DNA of 64,000 nt from Siphonodentalium dalli (taxonomy: Eukaryota > Mollusca > Scaphopoda > Gadilida > Siphonodentaliidae), in assembly GCA_032622095.1 (NCBI GenBank), contig CP136065.1:244899474-244963473 (forward strand), given 5' to 3'. The notes beneath the pieces were generated by a model. The model saw nothing but the letters and a program-made list of their open reading frames with translations, was not told the DNA's origin and did no database searches. Position numbers and translations under genes: made by a program. Each line of letters begins with the position of its first letter. Within the stretch, counting starts at the first letter, position 1. Positions 45,361 to 55,759 of this stretch are shown piece by piece.

Positions 45361-45454
45361 CGAATATATATTCAATGAATTGTGAGCAATTATCAATATA
45401 ATTACCGTACGACGGTGGCTCTGTATAGACAATACTGTGCATAAAGTAATGGTT

Positions 45455-45535
45455 AGAGCACGAGAATTGTTCTTTACCAGAATCAATCGAGTCGAAGCCG
45501 AGAGTTATTCTGGTAAAGAACAATTCGCGTGCTCT
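45455..45535. repeat. Hairpin with 29-bp arms
   Basis: Left arm 45455-45483 (AGAGCACGAGAATTGTTCTT...) and right arm 45507-45535 pair at 28 of 29 positions, with a 23-nt loop. Two further AGAGCAC/GTGCTCT copies lie at 45546 and 45813, so a larger decayed element is possible. Confidence 0.8.
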
Positions 45536-45852
45536 GGTCGACTTAGAGCACAATTGATCCCACATAATGCAATCAACTGGGAATGTGCCGTGCGCTTGCC
45601 GCGATTGGACACAATAGCCGGTTAGCAACGCCCAAAAACGTGATTAACATGAACTGATCCCGTTGAATATCCCACTTTGAAGCGCCCGTGCGATTTGTCT
45701 GTTTTGAGTTGCGGGTGCCTAACAATGGGATAATCATTGAACTATTCCTTCGCCAGCCTTGTGAATTGGTGTACTTTACCAAAAATCAGGGAACGATTGC
45801 AACAATGGGATTGTGCTCTAAGTAATTGTTATCGTGAATCAAGAGAAATACT

Positions 45853-46383
45853 AGATCATGCCATGAATCTCTACTCCAGCTACGCCCGTATAGAGATCAT
45901 ATTCCACAGTACAAAAAGTCAAAAACTGATAACTGTTTGATATTGTGATATTGAAATGTACAGTGCAGGTAATATATGTCTTAGTTATAACATGTTCCTT
46001 AATAATGCACTTCACTCTACAGTGACGTGAGGTCCCAAATCGTAACGGCACCATTTAAGTGACTTTGTGGGCGATTTTGCTTCGGTCATTTTCAAAATTA
46101 TGAAATTTATCCGGGGTAATTAATTCAATATTTATTGCGATATCACCTCACAAAAGTAACAACAAAATGTATGCAATCTCAATCAGGTACCACCCGCCCA
46201 ATGTGAAGTAGATTGTGAGGAACAAGTATTAACAAAGAAATATAGTCCCTGTCTTTGATTTTCAGTGGTTTTAAGTTCGCTGTCAGAAAGGATCAGAATA
46301 TAAAAAAGTTACCAGGTTTTGTATTCTGGTGGAATAAGATCTCTACGGGTGTAGCCAGAGTAGAGATTTGTGGCATGATTTTA
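45853..46383. mobile_element. Mutator-like MITE M, intact copy
   Basis: 531 bp with ~50-bp imperfect terminal inverted repeats: ATCATGCCATGAATCTCTAC from the left and ATCATGCCACAAATCTCTAC from the right, both continuing to GGCTAC.CCCGTA.AGAT/GCTACGCCCGTATAGAGA and ATTCCAC. It is flanked by a perfect 9-bp direct repeat AGAAATACT (45844-45852, 46384-46392). A 9-bp duplication with long TIRs is typical of Mutator-like elements. Non-coding. The second copy, at 52740-54660, is broken by insertions. Confidence 0.75.
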
Positions 46384-46392
46384 AGAAATACT

Positions 46393-47639
46393 GACGTCAG
46401 AGTTATCCAGAATCACGTTATAGTGCCATTTGGAATATGCATGTGATTTGTATTCATGTTTGCAATATTTACTGAAAATGTGTTTTGTTTTGTTTTTGGT
46501 CTCAACAAACTTCAGATTATATCACTGAAAAAAAAATAAACAGTTTTAAGAACGCCCATTTTTGGGTCTTCATATGCTTTAAATAGACATCGCCCCATTC
46601 AGCTGCTCTAACAATTAGTTCGATAAAACGTGGCCATGTATTAACATGATTAATAATTTCATATATTATATTATAACTATTATTGTTCGATTTCGTTGGT
46701 TTATTTTCAATGAGCCAGTCATTGCATCGGAATGCATCCAAATCCTTTATCGCGATGTAGAGGTGAATGTAGCTGTGGTTTCGATCCCCCACCCATTCTT
46801 CAGTCACGTTTGGACTAGAATGTCCATCAGTTGGAACCTTTATACAATAGGGGGTTTAGGTATAAAATTTCCAAAACTCGAAAGCTTGAAAAATGCAAAC
46901 CATTGTGGTGTGGTGCTAAGAGAATTTTTCTAAGACTGAAATTTTGGTTTAGTTCACCCCCCCCCCCCCCCCCCCGCTTTGACACCCATACGCTCTGCCC
47001 CAACCGTTCTGAGATTCATAGCTCCGTTGTAAGAGCTGAGCATGGCATGCCCGCCAGAATAATTAAGGAGTGTTAAAGGCTAAATGAGTTATAACCGAGC
47101 CAAACCAAATCCAATAAAACCTCCAAAACATCACGCGTAGACTTGGCAGGTCACTTCTATAACGCGATCGTCAGTGGATAAATATATCAATAAGCAAAAG
47201 ATTAAAGACGAAACATATCACGAAGAGGCGCAGACAGACATCGACGCTATACATGACTTACACGATGACGTCATCTGCAGACAACTTCGTGAAAACATTG
47301 GTTTTGGATGTCACACCCCGCCTCCAATCAAACGTCCGATTATCATTCACATTCCATCGTGTGTTTCTTCATTCTGTATTCCATATCACCACATGCATCT
47401 TTTGTCTTCTTTCAAATAAACAATCAATTAAAAACGGCGAGATGTATAAAACTCGTGTATTTTACATATGTGTATTCATGGGATATACATGCAAAAATTA
47501 ATTCGTTATTCTGTATCGAAAAGCCATCCCAGTACGTTTCACAATGCAACTATCGTATTAAAGACCTAAATTAAAGATATTTTTCATGACTGGTTAACCA
47601 ACTAAACGCGGAGTTCAACACGAGGCGGTTATCGGGAAG
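46393..47639. other. No recognised gene
   Basis: Apart from the poly-C run nothing is recognised. Several 80-95 codon ORFs in overlapping frames look like chance. Confidence 0.4.
46954..46977. repeat. Poly-C run
   Basis: An uninterrupted run of about 19 C residues following GGTTTAGTTCA, prone to sequencing and assembly error. Confidence 0.8.
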
Positions 47640-47640
47640 C

Positions 47641-47885
47641 CCCTGTGGTTCAGTCGTTAAGTTGTATAGCAAATCCGGCTATCCAGTAAACCGACACCCA
47701 GATTAGAGGAAATCAAATTATCTTCAAGGCAGTCCATCGATTTATGACCGCGACAAAACGATTCGAAGTCGGATAGATCAAAGTAATTTAGGACATCCAC
47801 CTCATGTACATTTAAATTTGCCACCGACACAAATAACGCCTCCCACCCATATATATACAATTATTGTAAACCGGGAGAGGGGCTA
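47641..47885 (+). mobile_element. Possible SINE head relic
   Basis: GCCCCTGTGGTTCAGTCGTT resembles the start of the SINE at 26415 (GCCCCCGGTGGTCCAGTCGG) and contains an A-box-like TGGTTCAGTCG. A B-box-like GATTCGAAGTC lies ~110 bp downstream, further than usual, and there is no clear tail or target duplication. Weak. Confidence 0.3.
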
Positions 47886-48775
47886 AGAAAGTTTGTGTAA
47901 CTTGTCCCCAATCCCTTTTGTATAATTACAAGTAAAATTTGTGTAAACGCAAATTCTGAATGGCCGATAGCTGCTAATGTTATACTAGTAGTTTTTTATT
48001 CACCAATCATCGATCACTGATTGAAAGACATATTTTGAATGGAGAACGCCGTAAAATACGTCACTATTGCCAGGAGTCGCGTAATCCAGTCAAACGTAAC
48101 TTTGTTTTCCATAGATACACTTAACAGGACGATGTTCAGGTGCAGTTACGAGTAACCACAGGGAACATATACCCAGATCAATCTCTTTGATAAGCCGACG
48201 AATATCCTAACGGATGTACGTTGCTAAATTTCTGTATTAAAATTAGTTTCTGTATGTAAGGGATTCCCTCCATTTCATTGGAGAGTGGCACAGACTACCC
48301 GCGAATTCATTGGTTTATGGCACAACTTCACATATCGGAGGTCAATGACGTGTTGGCAATTTTCCCACACATTGTCAAACTCAACTATATTGTTGGAAAA
48401 CTGAATCCAGGGGATATCTCCGTAATTCATTTTACTCATCGCAATATAGGAGACATCATCTTCGAGTTTTGATCAGTCAACGATATTCGTGACTGATTAT
48501 TCTTTCGCATCTTGTTGTATTTATAACTATTTCTATATACCACGATTCTCACAAACATATACTACGCCAGGAGTGCACTCCATCTTTGGAAACAGTTTAA
48601 TGCGTCATGTTGGGAATGCCGCGTCATCGTAAAAATTAAATATAGTGGACACATCTAGAGACGCACATACATTAGGATATTCGTCGGCTTTTCAAAGAGA
48701 CTGTACCAAGTTGTGAGATCACACCAAAAAGGATATCTCACTTCAAAGCATGCAATGTGGATAAAAAAAATTCTC
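47886..48775. other. No recognised feature
   Basis: Unique-looking sequence up to the next minisatellite. Confidence 0.4.
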
Positions 48776-48776
48776 C

Positions 48777-50425
48777 CTTGGAGCCGCCCTCTCCCTGGGA
48801 CCATATCTCTCCCTGTTTCCAAATGGGACCACCCCTCTCGTTTCCGCATGGGACCATCCCTCTCCCTTGTTTCCGTCTGGGACCATCCATCTACCTGGTT
48901 CTACCTGAACTATTTCTCTGCCTGGTTCCATCTGGGACCACATCTCTCCCTGGTTCCACCTGGAACTATTTCTCTGCCTGGTTCCACCTTGGACCACATC
49001 TCTCCCTGGTTACGCATTGAATCACCCCTCTCCCTGGTTCTACCTGGGACCACATATCTCACTGGTTACGCATGGGACCACATCTCCCTGGTTACGCGTG
49101 GGACCATCCCTCTCTCTGTTTACGCATGGGACCACATCTCTCCCTGGTTACGCATGTGACCACATATCTCACTGGTTCCGCATGGGACCATCCCTCTCTC
49201 TGGTTCCGCATGGGACAATCCCTCTCCCTGGTTACGCATAGGACCACATCTCTCCCTGGTTCCACCTGGGACCACATCTCTCCCTGGTTACGCATGGTAC
49301 CATCCCTCTCTCTCTGGTTACGCATGTGACCACATCTCTCCCTGGTTACGCATGGGACCATCCCTCTCACTGGTTACGCATGGGACCACATCTCTCCCTG
49401 GTTCCACCTGGGACCACATCTCTCCCTGGTTACGCATGGGACCATCCCTCTCTCTCTGGTTACGCATGGGACCACATATCTCCCTGGTTACGCATGGGAC
49501 CATCCCTCTCACTGGTTCCGCGTGGGACCACACCTCTCCCTGTTGACGCATGGGACCATCCCTCTCTCTCTGGTTACGCATGGTACCACATCTCTCCCTG
49601 GTTACGCATGGGACCATCCCTCTCTCTCTGGTTACGCATGGGACCACATCTCTCCCTGGTTATGCATGGGACAATCCCTCTCACTGGTTCCGCATGGGAC
49701 CACACCTCTCCCTGGTTCTGCATGGGACCACCCTCTCACTGGGACCACATCTCTCCCTGGTTCCGCCTGGGACCATCCCTCTCACTGGTTGCGAATGGGA
49801 CCACCCCTCTCCCTGGTTCCGCGTGGACCACCCTCTCCCTTGTTTCCGCCCGGGACCATCCCTCTCCCTGGTTCCGCGTGGGACCACCCTCTCACTGGGA
49901 CCACATATCTCCCTGGTTCCGCCTGGGACCATCCCTCTCACTGGTTGCGAATGGGACCACCCCTCTCCCTGGTTCCGCATGGACCACCCTCTCCCTTGTT
50001 TCCGCCCGGGACCATCCCTCTCACTTGGTCCGCATGCTGGGACCATCCCTCTCCCTGGGACCACATCTCTCCCTGGTTACGCATGGGACCACCCTCTCCC
50101 TGTGACCACTTCTCTCCCTGGTTCCGCGCAAGGGACCATCCCTCTCCCTGGGACCACATCTCTCCCTGGTTACGCATGGGACCACCCTCTCCCTGTGACC
50201 ACTTCTCTCCCTGGTTCCGCGCAAGGGACCATCCCTCTCCCTGGGACCAGATATATCCCTGGTTACGCATGGGACCACCCATCTCCCTGTGACCACATCT
50301 CTCCCTGGTTACGCATGGGACCACCCCTCTCCCTGTGACCACATCTCTCCCTGGTTACGCATGGGACCATCCCTCTCCATGGTTACGTATGGGACCATCC
50401 CTCTCCCTGGTCACACGTGATCTTT
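48777..50425 (+). repeat. ~28-30 bp minisatellite, about 1.6 kb
   Basis: Over fifty copies of units like GGGACCACATCTCTCCCTGG followed by TTACGCAT or TTCCACCT. Two sub-types (ACCACATC versus ACCATCCC, and TTACGCAT versus TTCCGC) are interleaved, and longer blocks such as 49715-49860 and 49865-50010 are duplicated, showing higher-order structure. Long ORFs of up to 262 codons on both strands are by-products of the unit lengths. Confidence 0.95.
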
Positions 50426-50796
50426 CGTGGATCGTGGTCGATAAACCCGCTAGAATATCGATATGTTGTCCCAAGTGAGATCTTTTATTGTGAGAACAAT
50501 TAAAACGCATTGTGGGCGAGTGGGGGGATCGATGGTGCGTTAAGCTAATTATTCCTCAGATAAACCGGCAGATTAGATGATAATTGGAGCATATACTTCA
50601 TAGTAGGTCACCCGCATCAACCATAAACTATATGTTCGCTATTAAGAGATGAAATTGTGCTGCAGCTCAATTAAATATCGAGCAATTAAAGGTGCATATG
50701 ACATTCAATTCAACGTATTTGTTGTGTCCACAAAAAAAAACACGGTACATTGTTAAACTCAGTTATTATACTAAACCCTCTCATATCGCACATATA
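50426..50796. other. Spacer between repeats
   Basis: Unique-looking sequence, with an A-run at 50731-50740. Nothing recognised. Confidence 0.4.
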
Positions 50797-51009
50797 CAGT
50801 AATGCCCTAATTAATCGACTCCATAACCACAGCAGAATTATGGGTAATTTTTCAGGATTTAGTTGGAAATATGGCTTGTTGTGATTCATCGGAAAGCTCT
50901 CAGTGAGAGATTTCCGATGAATGACAACAAGCCATATTTCCAACTAAATCCTGAAAAAATACCCCTAATTCTGCTGTGAGCATGGTGTCAATTAATTATG
51001 GCATTACTG
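50797..51009. mobile_element. mariner-type hairpin MITE with extended stem
   Basis: A 213-bp near-perfect palindrome flanked by TA, starting CAGTAATGCCCTAATTAATC and ending ATGGCATTACTG. The outer ~60 bp of each arm matches the MITEs at 29.6-30.0 kb. At the point where those have their loop (GGATTTAAAATCC), this copy carries an extra inner palindrome, AGTTGGAAATATGGCTTGTT pairing with AACAAGCCATATTTCCAACT, about 92 bp, ending in the small loop TCTCAGTGAGAGA. Confidence 0.85.
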
Positions 51010-51028
51010 TACATTGAGAACAGTGTTG

Positions 51029-52181
51029 TTAGAGTGGCACCGTGTTCACATTATGAATGTTATCAGCCTGGTCGCCCGTTAGAGTGGCACCGTGTTCACA
51101 TTATGAATGTTATCAGCCTGGTCGCCCGTTAGAGTGGCACCGTGTTCACATTATGAATGTTATCAGCCTGGTCGCCCGTTAGAGTGGCACCGTGTTCACA
51201 TTATGAATGTTATCAGCCTGGTCGCCCGTTAGAGTGGCACCGTGTTCACGTTATGAATGTTATCAGCCTGGTCGCCCGTTAGATTGGCACCGTGTTCACG
51301 TTATGAATGTTATCAGCCTGGTCGCCCGTTAGAGTGGCACCGTGTTCACGTTATGAATGTTATCAGCCTGGTCGTCCGTTAGAGTGGCACCGTGTTCACG
51401 TTATGAATGTTATCAGCCTGGTCGCCCGTTAGAGTGGCACCGTGTTCACATTATGAATGTTATCAGCCTGGTCGTCCGTTAGAGTGGCACCGTGTTCACA
51501 TTATGAATGTTATCAGCCTGGTCGCCCGTTAGAGTGGCACCGTGTTCACATTATGAATGTTATCAGCCTGGTCGCCCGTTAGAGTGGCACCGTGTTCACA
51601 TTATGAATGTTATCAGCCTGGTCGCCCGTTAGAGTGGCACCGTGTTCACATTATGAATGTTATCAGTCTGGTCGCCCGTTAGAGTGGCACCGTGTTCACA
51701 TTATGAATGTTATCAGCCTGGTCGCCCGTTAGAGTGGCACCGTGTTCACATTATGAATGTTATCAGCCTGGTCGCCCGTTAGAGTGGCACCGTGTTCACA
51801 TTATGAATGGTATCAGTCTGGTCGCCCGTTAGAGTGGCACCGTGTTCACATTATGAATGTTATCAGCCTGGTCGCCCGTTAGAGTGGCACCGTGTTCACA
51901 TTATGAATGTTATCAGCCTGGTCGCCCGTTAGAGTGGCACCGTGTTCACATTATGAATGTTATCAGCCTGGTCGCCCGTTAGAGTGGCACCGTGTTCACA
52001 TTATGAATGTTATCAGTCTGGTCGCCCGTTAGAGTGGCACCGTGTTCACATTATGAATGTTATCAGCCTGGTCGTCCGTTAGAGTGGCACCGTGTTCACA
52101 TTATGAATGTTATCAACCTGGTCGCCCGTTAGAGTGGCACCGTGTTCACATTATGAATGTTATCAGCCTGGTCGCCCGTTA
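51029..52181 (+). repeat. 50-bp satellite array, ~23 units
   Basis: Exact 50-bp periodicity, unit AGAGTGGCACCGTGTTCACA plus TTATGAATGT, TATCAGCCTG and GTCGCCCGTT. Very homogeneous: recurrent variants are CACG for CACA in a run of consecutive units at about 51249-51410, GTCGTCC for GTCGCCC, and CAGTCTG for CAGCCTG. The clustering of one variant in neighbours indicates recent unit duplication. Starts 19 bp after the hairpin MITE ends. Confidence 0.97.
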
Positions 52182-52480
52182 ACATTTTGGTTTCCAACTG
52201 ATAACTCCATGCAGTTGACATTTAATCGGAAACAATGTTCGTTTCTCAACCAAAACAACAGGTTGAGTTCGAATATTGGTTCGGTCCAATGATTTTGCAT
52301 GACGCCCGCTTCGACTTTGGTTTCGGACAGATAACTCCGTGCGGTTTGGTTTTCTCGAACGAAATAAAAGTTTGGCACGTGCAGATCTCATCCAAACATA
52401 CATGCAGGTCACGTGCGGCTCTCATCCAAACATACATGCAGGTCATGTTCCAATGATTTTTGCTTGACTTACGACCGTTT
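52182..52480 (+). repeat. Short imperfect direct repeats
   Basis: TTGGTTTCCAACTGATAACT (52187) and TTGGTTTCGGACAGATAACT (52317), each followed by CC.TGC.GTT; and a 34-bp near-exact pair CTCATCCAAACATACATGCA followed by GGTCA (52387 and 52421). Possible remnants of a retroposed or satellite-like unit. Confidence 0.6.
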
Positions 52481-52994
52481 TTCGACTTTCGGATGTGAGA
52501 TAAATTGTCATAATTTTGTTGAATCTTTAGCATTTTCATAGATGTTGCAATGGATAAATGCTTCAGAACAAAACTGAACATGGCTATTAAGACGCATGAT
52601 TTTAGTTTAAACATATTAATAACATTATATTGTTGTTTCCGTTTGCAGTGACCAAAACATCAAAAGTGCAGAGTTTATTGAACTCTGAATCCGAAATTAC
52701 CTTTAATCACCTATTACTCCGTTCGGTCCACATACACAGATAATATGCCATGACTATTTACTCTATCTTACGCCCGTAGATATCATACTCCACTATGCAG
52801 TACATGGAAGTTTATAACATTGAAAAAAAACGGTGCAGGTGATATGTTTCTAAGTTAATATCTGTTAAAAACATATTATGGACTTGTTCGGGTGCATGAA
52901 ATCGATAAGGTAGAATTCTACTAATTAACATCGCAGAAAATCTCAATCAAATCGACCATTCCACTCCATAGAAAACATCGCCTGAACAACGCGC

Positions 52995-53210
52995 AATTGT
53001 AAATATTTACATCTCGATTCGGGACGCAACAAACGGCGATAAACCAACGCAAATAATTTCGCCATCGATAGTTATTGAATTTAATTGATATATAACAATG
53101 ACGGCGTGTGTTGTAAATTTGGATTTATATTCGTAAAAATAACTACTTTGAGCAAGATTATTTAACATTTCTATTTGATCACTCAACCGGAGTGTTTCAC
53201 ATCACTTTAA
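52995..53210 (+). repeat. Dispersed repeat D2, plus copy
   Basis: Inverted partner of 26999-27230. It stops at ATCACTTTAA, exactly where the TTAA-type element begins. Confidence 0.7.
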
Positions 53211-53793
53211 AGGGGTACTGTACGCCAAATGTTGTTGTTGGTTTCTATAGTCTCCGAGTCGGAGAATAAGGTAACAATTTTTCCATTATTTGAAAGTCTG
53301 TTGAGTACGAAGTCATGTTACGGATGACAAATTTAACGGAATGCAAAAATACAAATTGTCGTTGTCGAGTTATTTTTGTAAAGTTTTCAACCAAATGAAT
53401 CAAATAAAAGTTATATTATATGCATACTAGTCCCATATAATCATTTAAGTTATTGTATCGTCGCTAGTCAGTGAGTGGCTTGGGTGTTCTCCCCGTATCA
53501 TCATAATATTTTAAGCGATAGTGTGTGCGATCGGTTTAACAATCCAGTATCCCTCAATTACTGTTTTCGATTACTGTAATTCGTAATTTAATTGACGCCA
53601 TTTTATGGCTCCAGTCATAAATTCAATTCATATCAAATTATTAACTTTTAAATTATTAAATTTTAAGATAGCCTATTAACCTGAGCGTTTACAGAATACA
53701 TCTTCGACTCAAATTACTTATGTTTCTATATATTATCGATATTAGATCGTTGTTGTCACCGGAAATTTAATGAAAATGGCGTACAGTATCCCT
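53211..53793 (+). mobile_element. TTAA-type (Kolobok/piggyBac-like) MITE, left unit
   Basis: 583 bp starting AGGGGTACTGTACGCCAAAT after TTAA (53207-53210) and ending GGCGTACAGTATCCCT before TTTA, so the terminal repeats are short and the right target copy is mutated. It is the inverted partner of the next unit. Confidence 0.65.
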
Positions 53794-53825
53794 TTTATAA
53801 TATAATTCACTGTCGGTGAATTTAA

Positions 53826-54361
53826 AGGGGACTGTATGCCAATTTCAATAAATTCCCGGTAATAACAATGATATCGAAGATGTATTCTGTAAACGTTCAG
53901 GTTAACATGTTATTTTAAAATCAAAGTTAATAATTTGTTATATATTCAATTGATGGCTCGAGCCTTAATTAAATTACGAATTTCCGTGTACAAGACGTAA
54001 TAAAATTAATTGACGGAAAGTGGATTGGGCTACGCGTGGCACACATGATCGTGTAAACAAATATGTTGATACGGGGCGTAAACTCAACCCACTCACTGAC
54101 TAGTGACTATACAATAACTTAAATGAGTATATATATGGGACTAGTGTGCATATAATCTAACATTAATTTGATACATTTGTTTGAAAACTGTAAACAAAAT
54201 TACTCTATATATGGGGATAGTTCTATTTTCGGATTCCGGCTAATCTTCCATCCGTAACATAATTACTTCGTACTCAACATACTGTCAAATAATGGAAATC
54301 TGGTTACCTTATGAAGCAGAGACTAAAGAAACCAACAACAACATTTGAGAACCGTATCCCT
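53826..54361 (-). mobile_element. TTAA-type MITE, right unit (inverted)
   Basis: 536 bp, after TTAA (53822-53825) and before TTAA (54362-54365), with ends AGGGGACTGTATGCCAATT and AACCGTATCCCT. Read on the minus strand it follows the left unit closely: CAAATGTTGTTGTTGGTTTC, TTGAGTACGAAGT, ATATGCA.ACTAGTCCCATAT, CATTTAAGTTATTGTAT and GTCAGTGAGTGG. The pair gives a ~1.15-kb foldback. Confidence 0.65.
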
Positions 54362-54812
54362 TTAATTGAACGATTGAAGTGACTTTGTGAGCGATTTTGC
54401 TTTGCATCATTTAATTTCATGGAATTTCTCCAGGGTAATTAATTCAATGTTTATTGCAATATCGGCTCACAAAAGTCACAAAAATGCATGCAACCACGAG
54501 CTGGGACCACTCCCTACTGTGAAGTAAATTATTGAGGAACAAGTATTAACTAAGAAATATATTTCCTGCCTTGTTTGTTGAATGTTACAAATTTTCTGTC
54601 AGGTGTTGTTCTGATATGATCTCTATACGAGAGAGCTATAAAAGAGAACCATGGCATGATCCATAGGTCCATACATAGTTGTGGGTTCACCCTTATTGCA
54701 CTAGTTCGCACATAATTTATAGAGACAGTGCTGCATAGCGACATCATGACATACTGTGAGCATATGATGCACATCGGCAGCACACTCAATGACATGTATA
54801 TATTCTCACAGA

Positions 54813-54897
54813 CCCCTGGGGAAAATTACTAAAATACCAATAAAGACTATTACACTGGTATAGTCTATATTGGTATTTTAGTCATTTTCCCCAGGGG
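54813..54897. repeat. Hairpin with ~37-bp arms
   Basis: CCCCTGGGGAAAATTACTAA pairs with TTAGTCATTTTCCCCAGGGG, and the arms continue inward through AATACCAATA.AGACTA to a short loop. Only a few mismatches. No TIR-type target duplication recognised. Confidence 0.8.
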
Positions 54898-54974
54898 CCT
54901 ATGTTTATTCTCACGTAATATGCACATAAGTTAGAAAAAACGTTTGTATTTTTAACCCATAAAGAAAATAATCT

Positions 54975-54998
54975 CTCAATCTTTCTCAATATCACACT

Positions 54999-55039
<41 letters not shown>

Positions 55040-55216
55040 ACTCCCTTCTCCCACTCTTCTCTCTTTCACCCTCTATCTCACCCTCTCTTTTCTCTCTTTC
55101 TCTCTCACTCTCTCTTTCATTCTCTCTCACCCTCTCTCCATTCTCTCTCTCTGTTCTCTCACTCTCCTTTCTCTCTTCCTCTCTCATACTCTCTCAATTT
55201 CTCTCTTCTCTCTCAT

Positions 55217-55249
<33 letters not shown>

Positions 55250-55638
55250 ACTCTCTTCTCTCTCACTCTCTTCTCTCAATCTCTCTCACCCTCTCTGTTC
55301 TCTCGTTTTCTCTCTCACTCTCTCTCATTCTCTATCAATCTCTCTCTTCTCTATCATTATCTTCTCTCACTCTCTTCTCTCCAAATCTCTTTCTGTGTGT
55401 CTCTCTCTCTTCTCTCTCTCTCTCTCTCCCTTCTCTCTCTCTATCTCCCTTCTCTCCGTTCTCTCTCCCTCTCTTCTCTCTCCCTTATCTCTCTCAATCT
55501 CTCTCTCTTCTCTCTCTCCTCTCTCTCTCCCTTCTCTCACTCTCTCTTCTCTCACGCTCTTTTTTCTCTCAATCTCTCTCACCCTCTGTCTCACCATATC
55601 TGCTCTCTCTTTCTCTCTCTCATTCTCTCTCAATCTCT

Positions 55639-55678
<40 letters not shown>

Positions 55679-55755
55679 TCTTCTCTCCAAATATCTTTGT
55701 CTCTCTCTCTCTTCTCTCTCTCACTCTCTATCTCTCTCTCTCGCACATTATCTCT
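54975..55755 (+). repeat. CT-rich polypyrimidine tract
   Basis: About 780 bp almost free of purines on the plus strand apart from sparse A and G: CTCTCTCTTCTCTCAC-type units, irregularly interrupted. It can form triplex (H-DNA) structures. Long Ser/Leu-rich plus-strand and Arg/Glu-rich minus-strand ORFs (up to 151 codons) are low-complexity artefacts. Confidence 0.95.
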
Positions 55756-55759
55756 CTAT

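Larger units (their letters stand above)
52740..54660. mobile_element. Mutator-like MITE M, copy broken by nested insertions
   Basis: Outer parts match the element at 45853-46383: 52740-52870 (ATGCCATGA, TTACTCT, TTACGCCCGTAGATATCAT, GTGCAGGT.ATATG) and 54366-54660 (GTGACTTTGTG.GCGATTTTG, GGGTAATTAATTCAAT.TTTA, GAGGAACAAGTATTAAC, ending in CCATGGCATGAT). About 1.5 kb between them is foreign: dispersed repeat D2 (52995-53210) and the TTAA elements (53211-54361). Flanking GGTCCACAT and GGTCCATAC may be a decayed target duplication. Confidence 0.7.

Noticed and set aside
47641-47720. Functional tRNA gene
   Set aside because: A-box-like sequence only; no cloverleaf could be drawn and the B-box-like motif is too distant.
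49326-50342. ORFs of 256-262 codons rich in PGTTSLPGYAWDHPS
   Set aside because: By-product of the ~28-30 bp minisatellite; overlapping ORFs exist in several frames and on both strands.
51029-52181. CRISPR-like appearance of the 50-bp repeats
   Set aside because: Repeats are contiguous with no unique spacers, and the genome is eukaryotic in character. It is a satellite.
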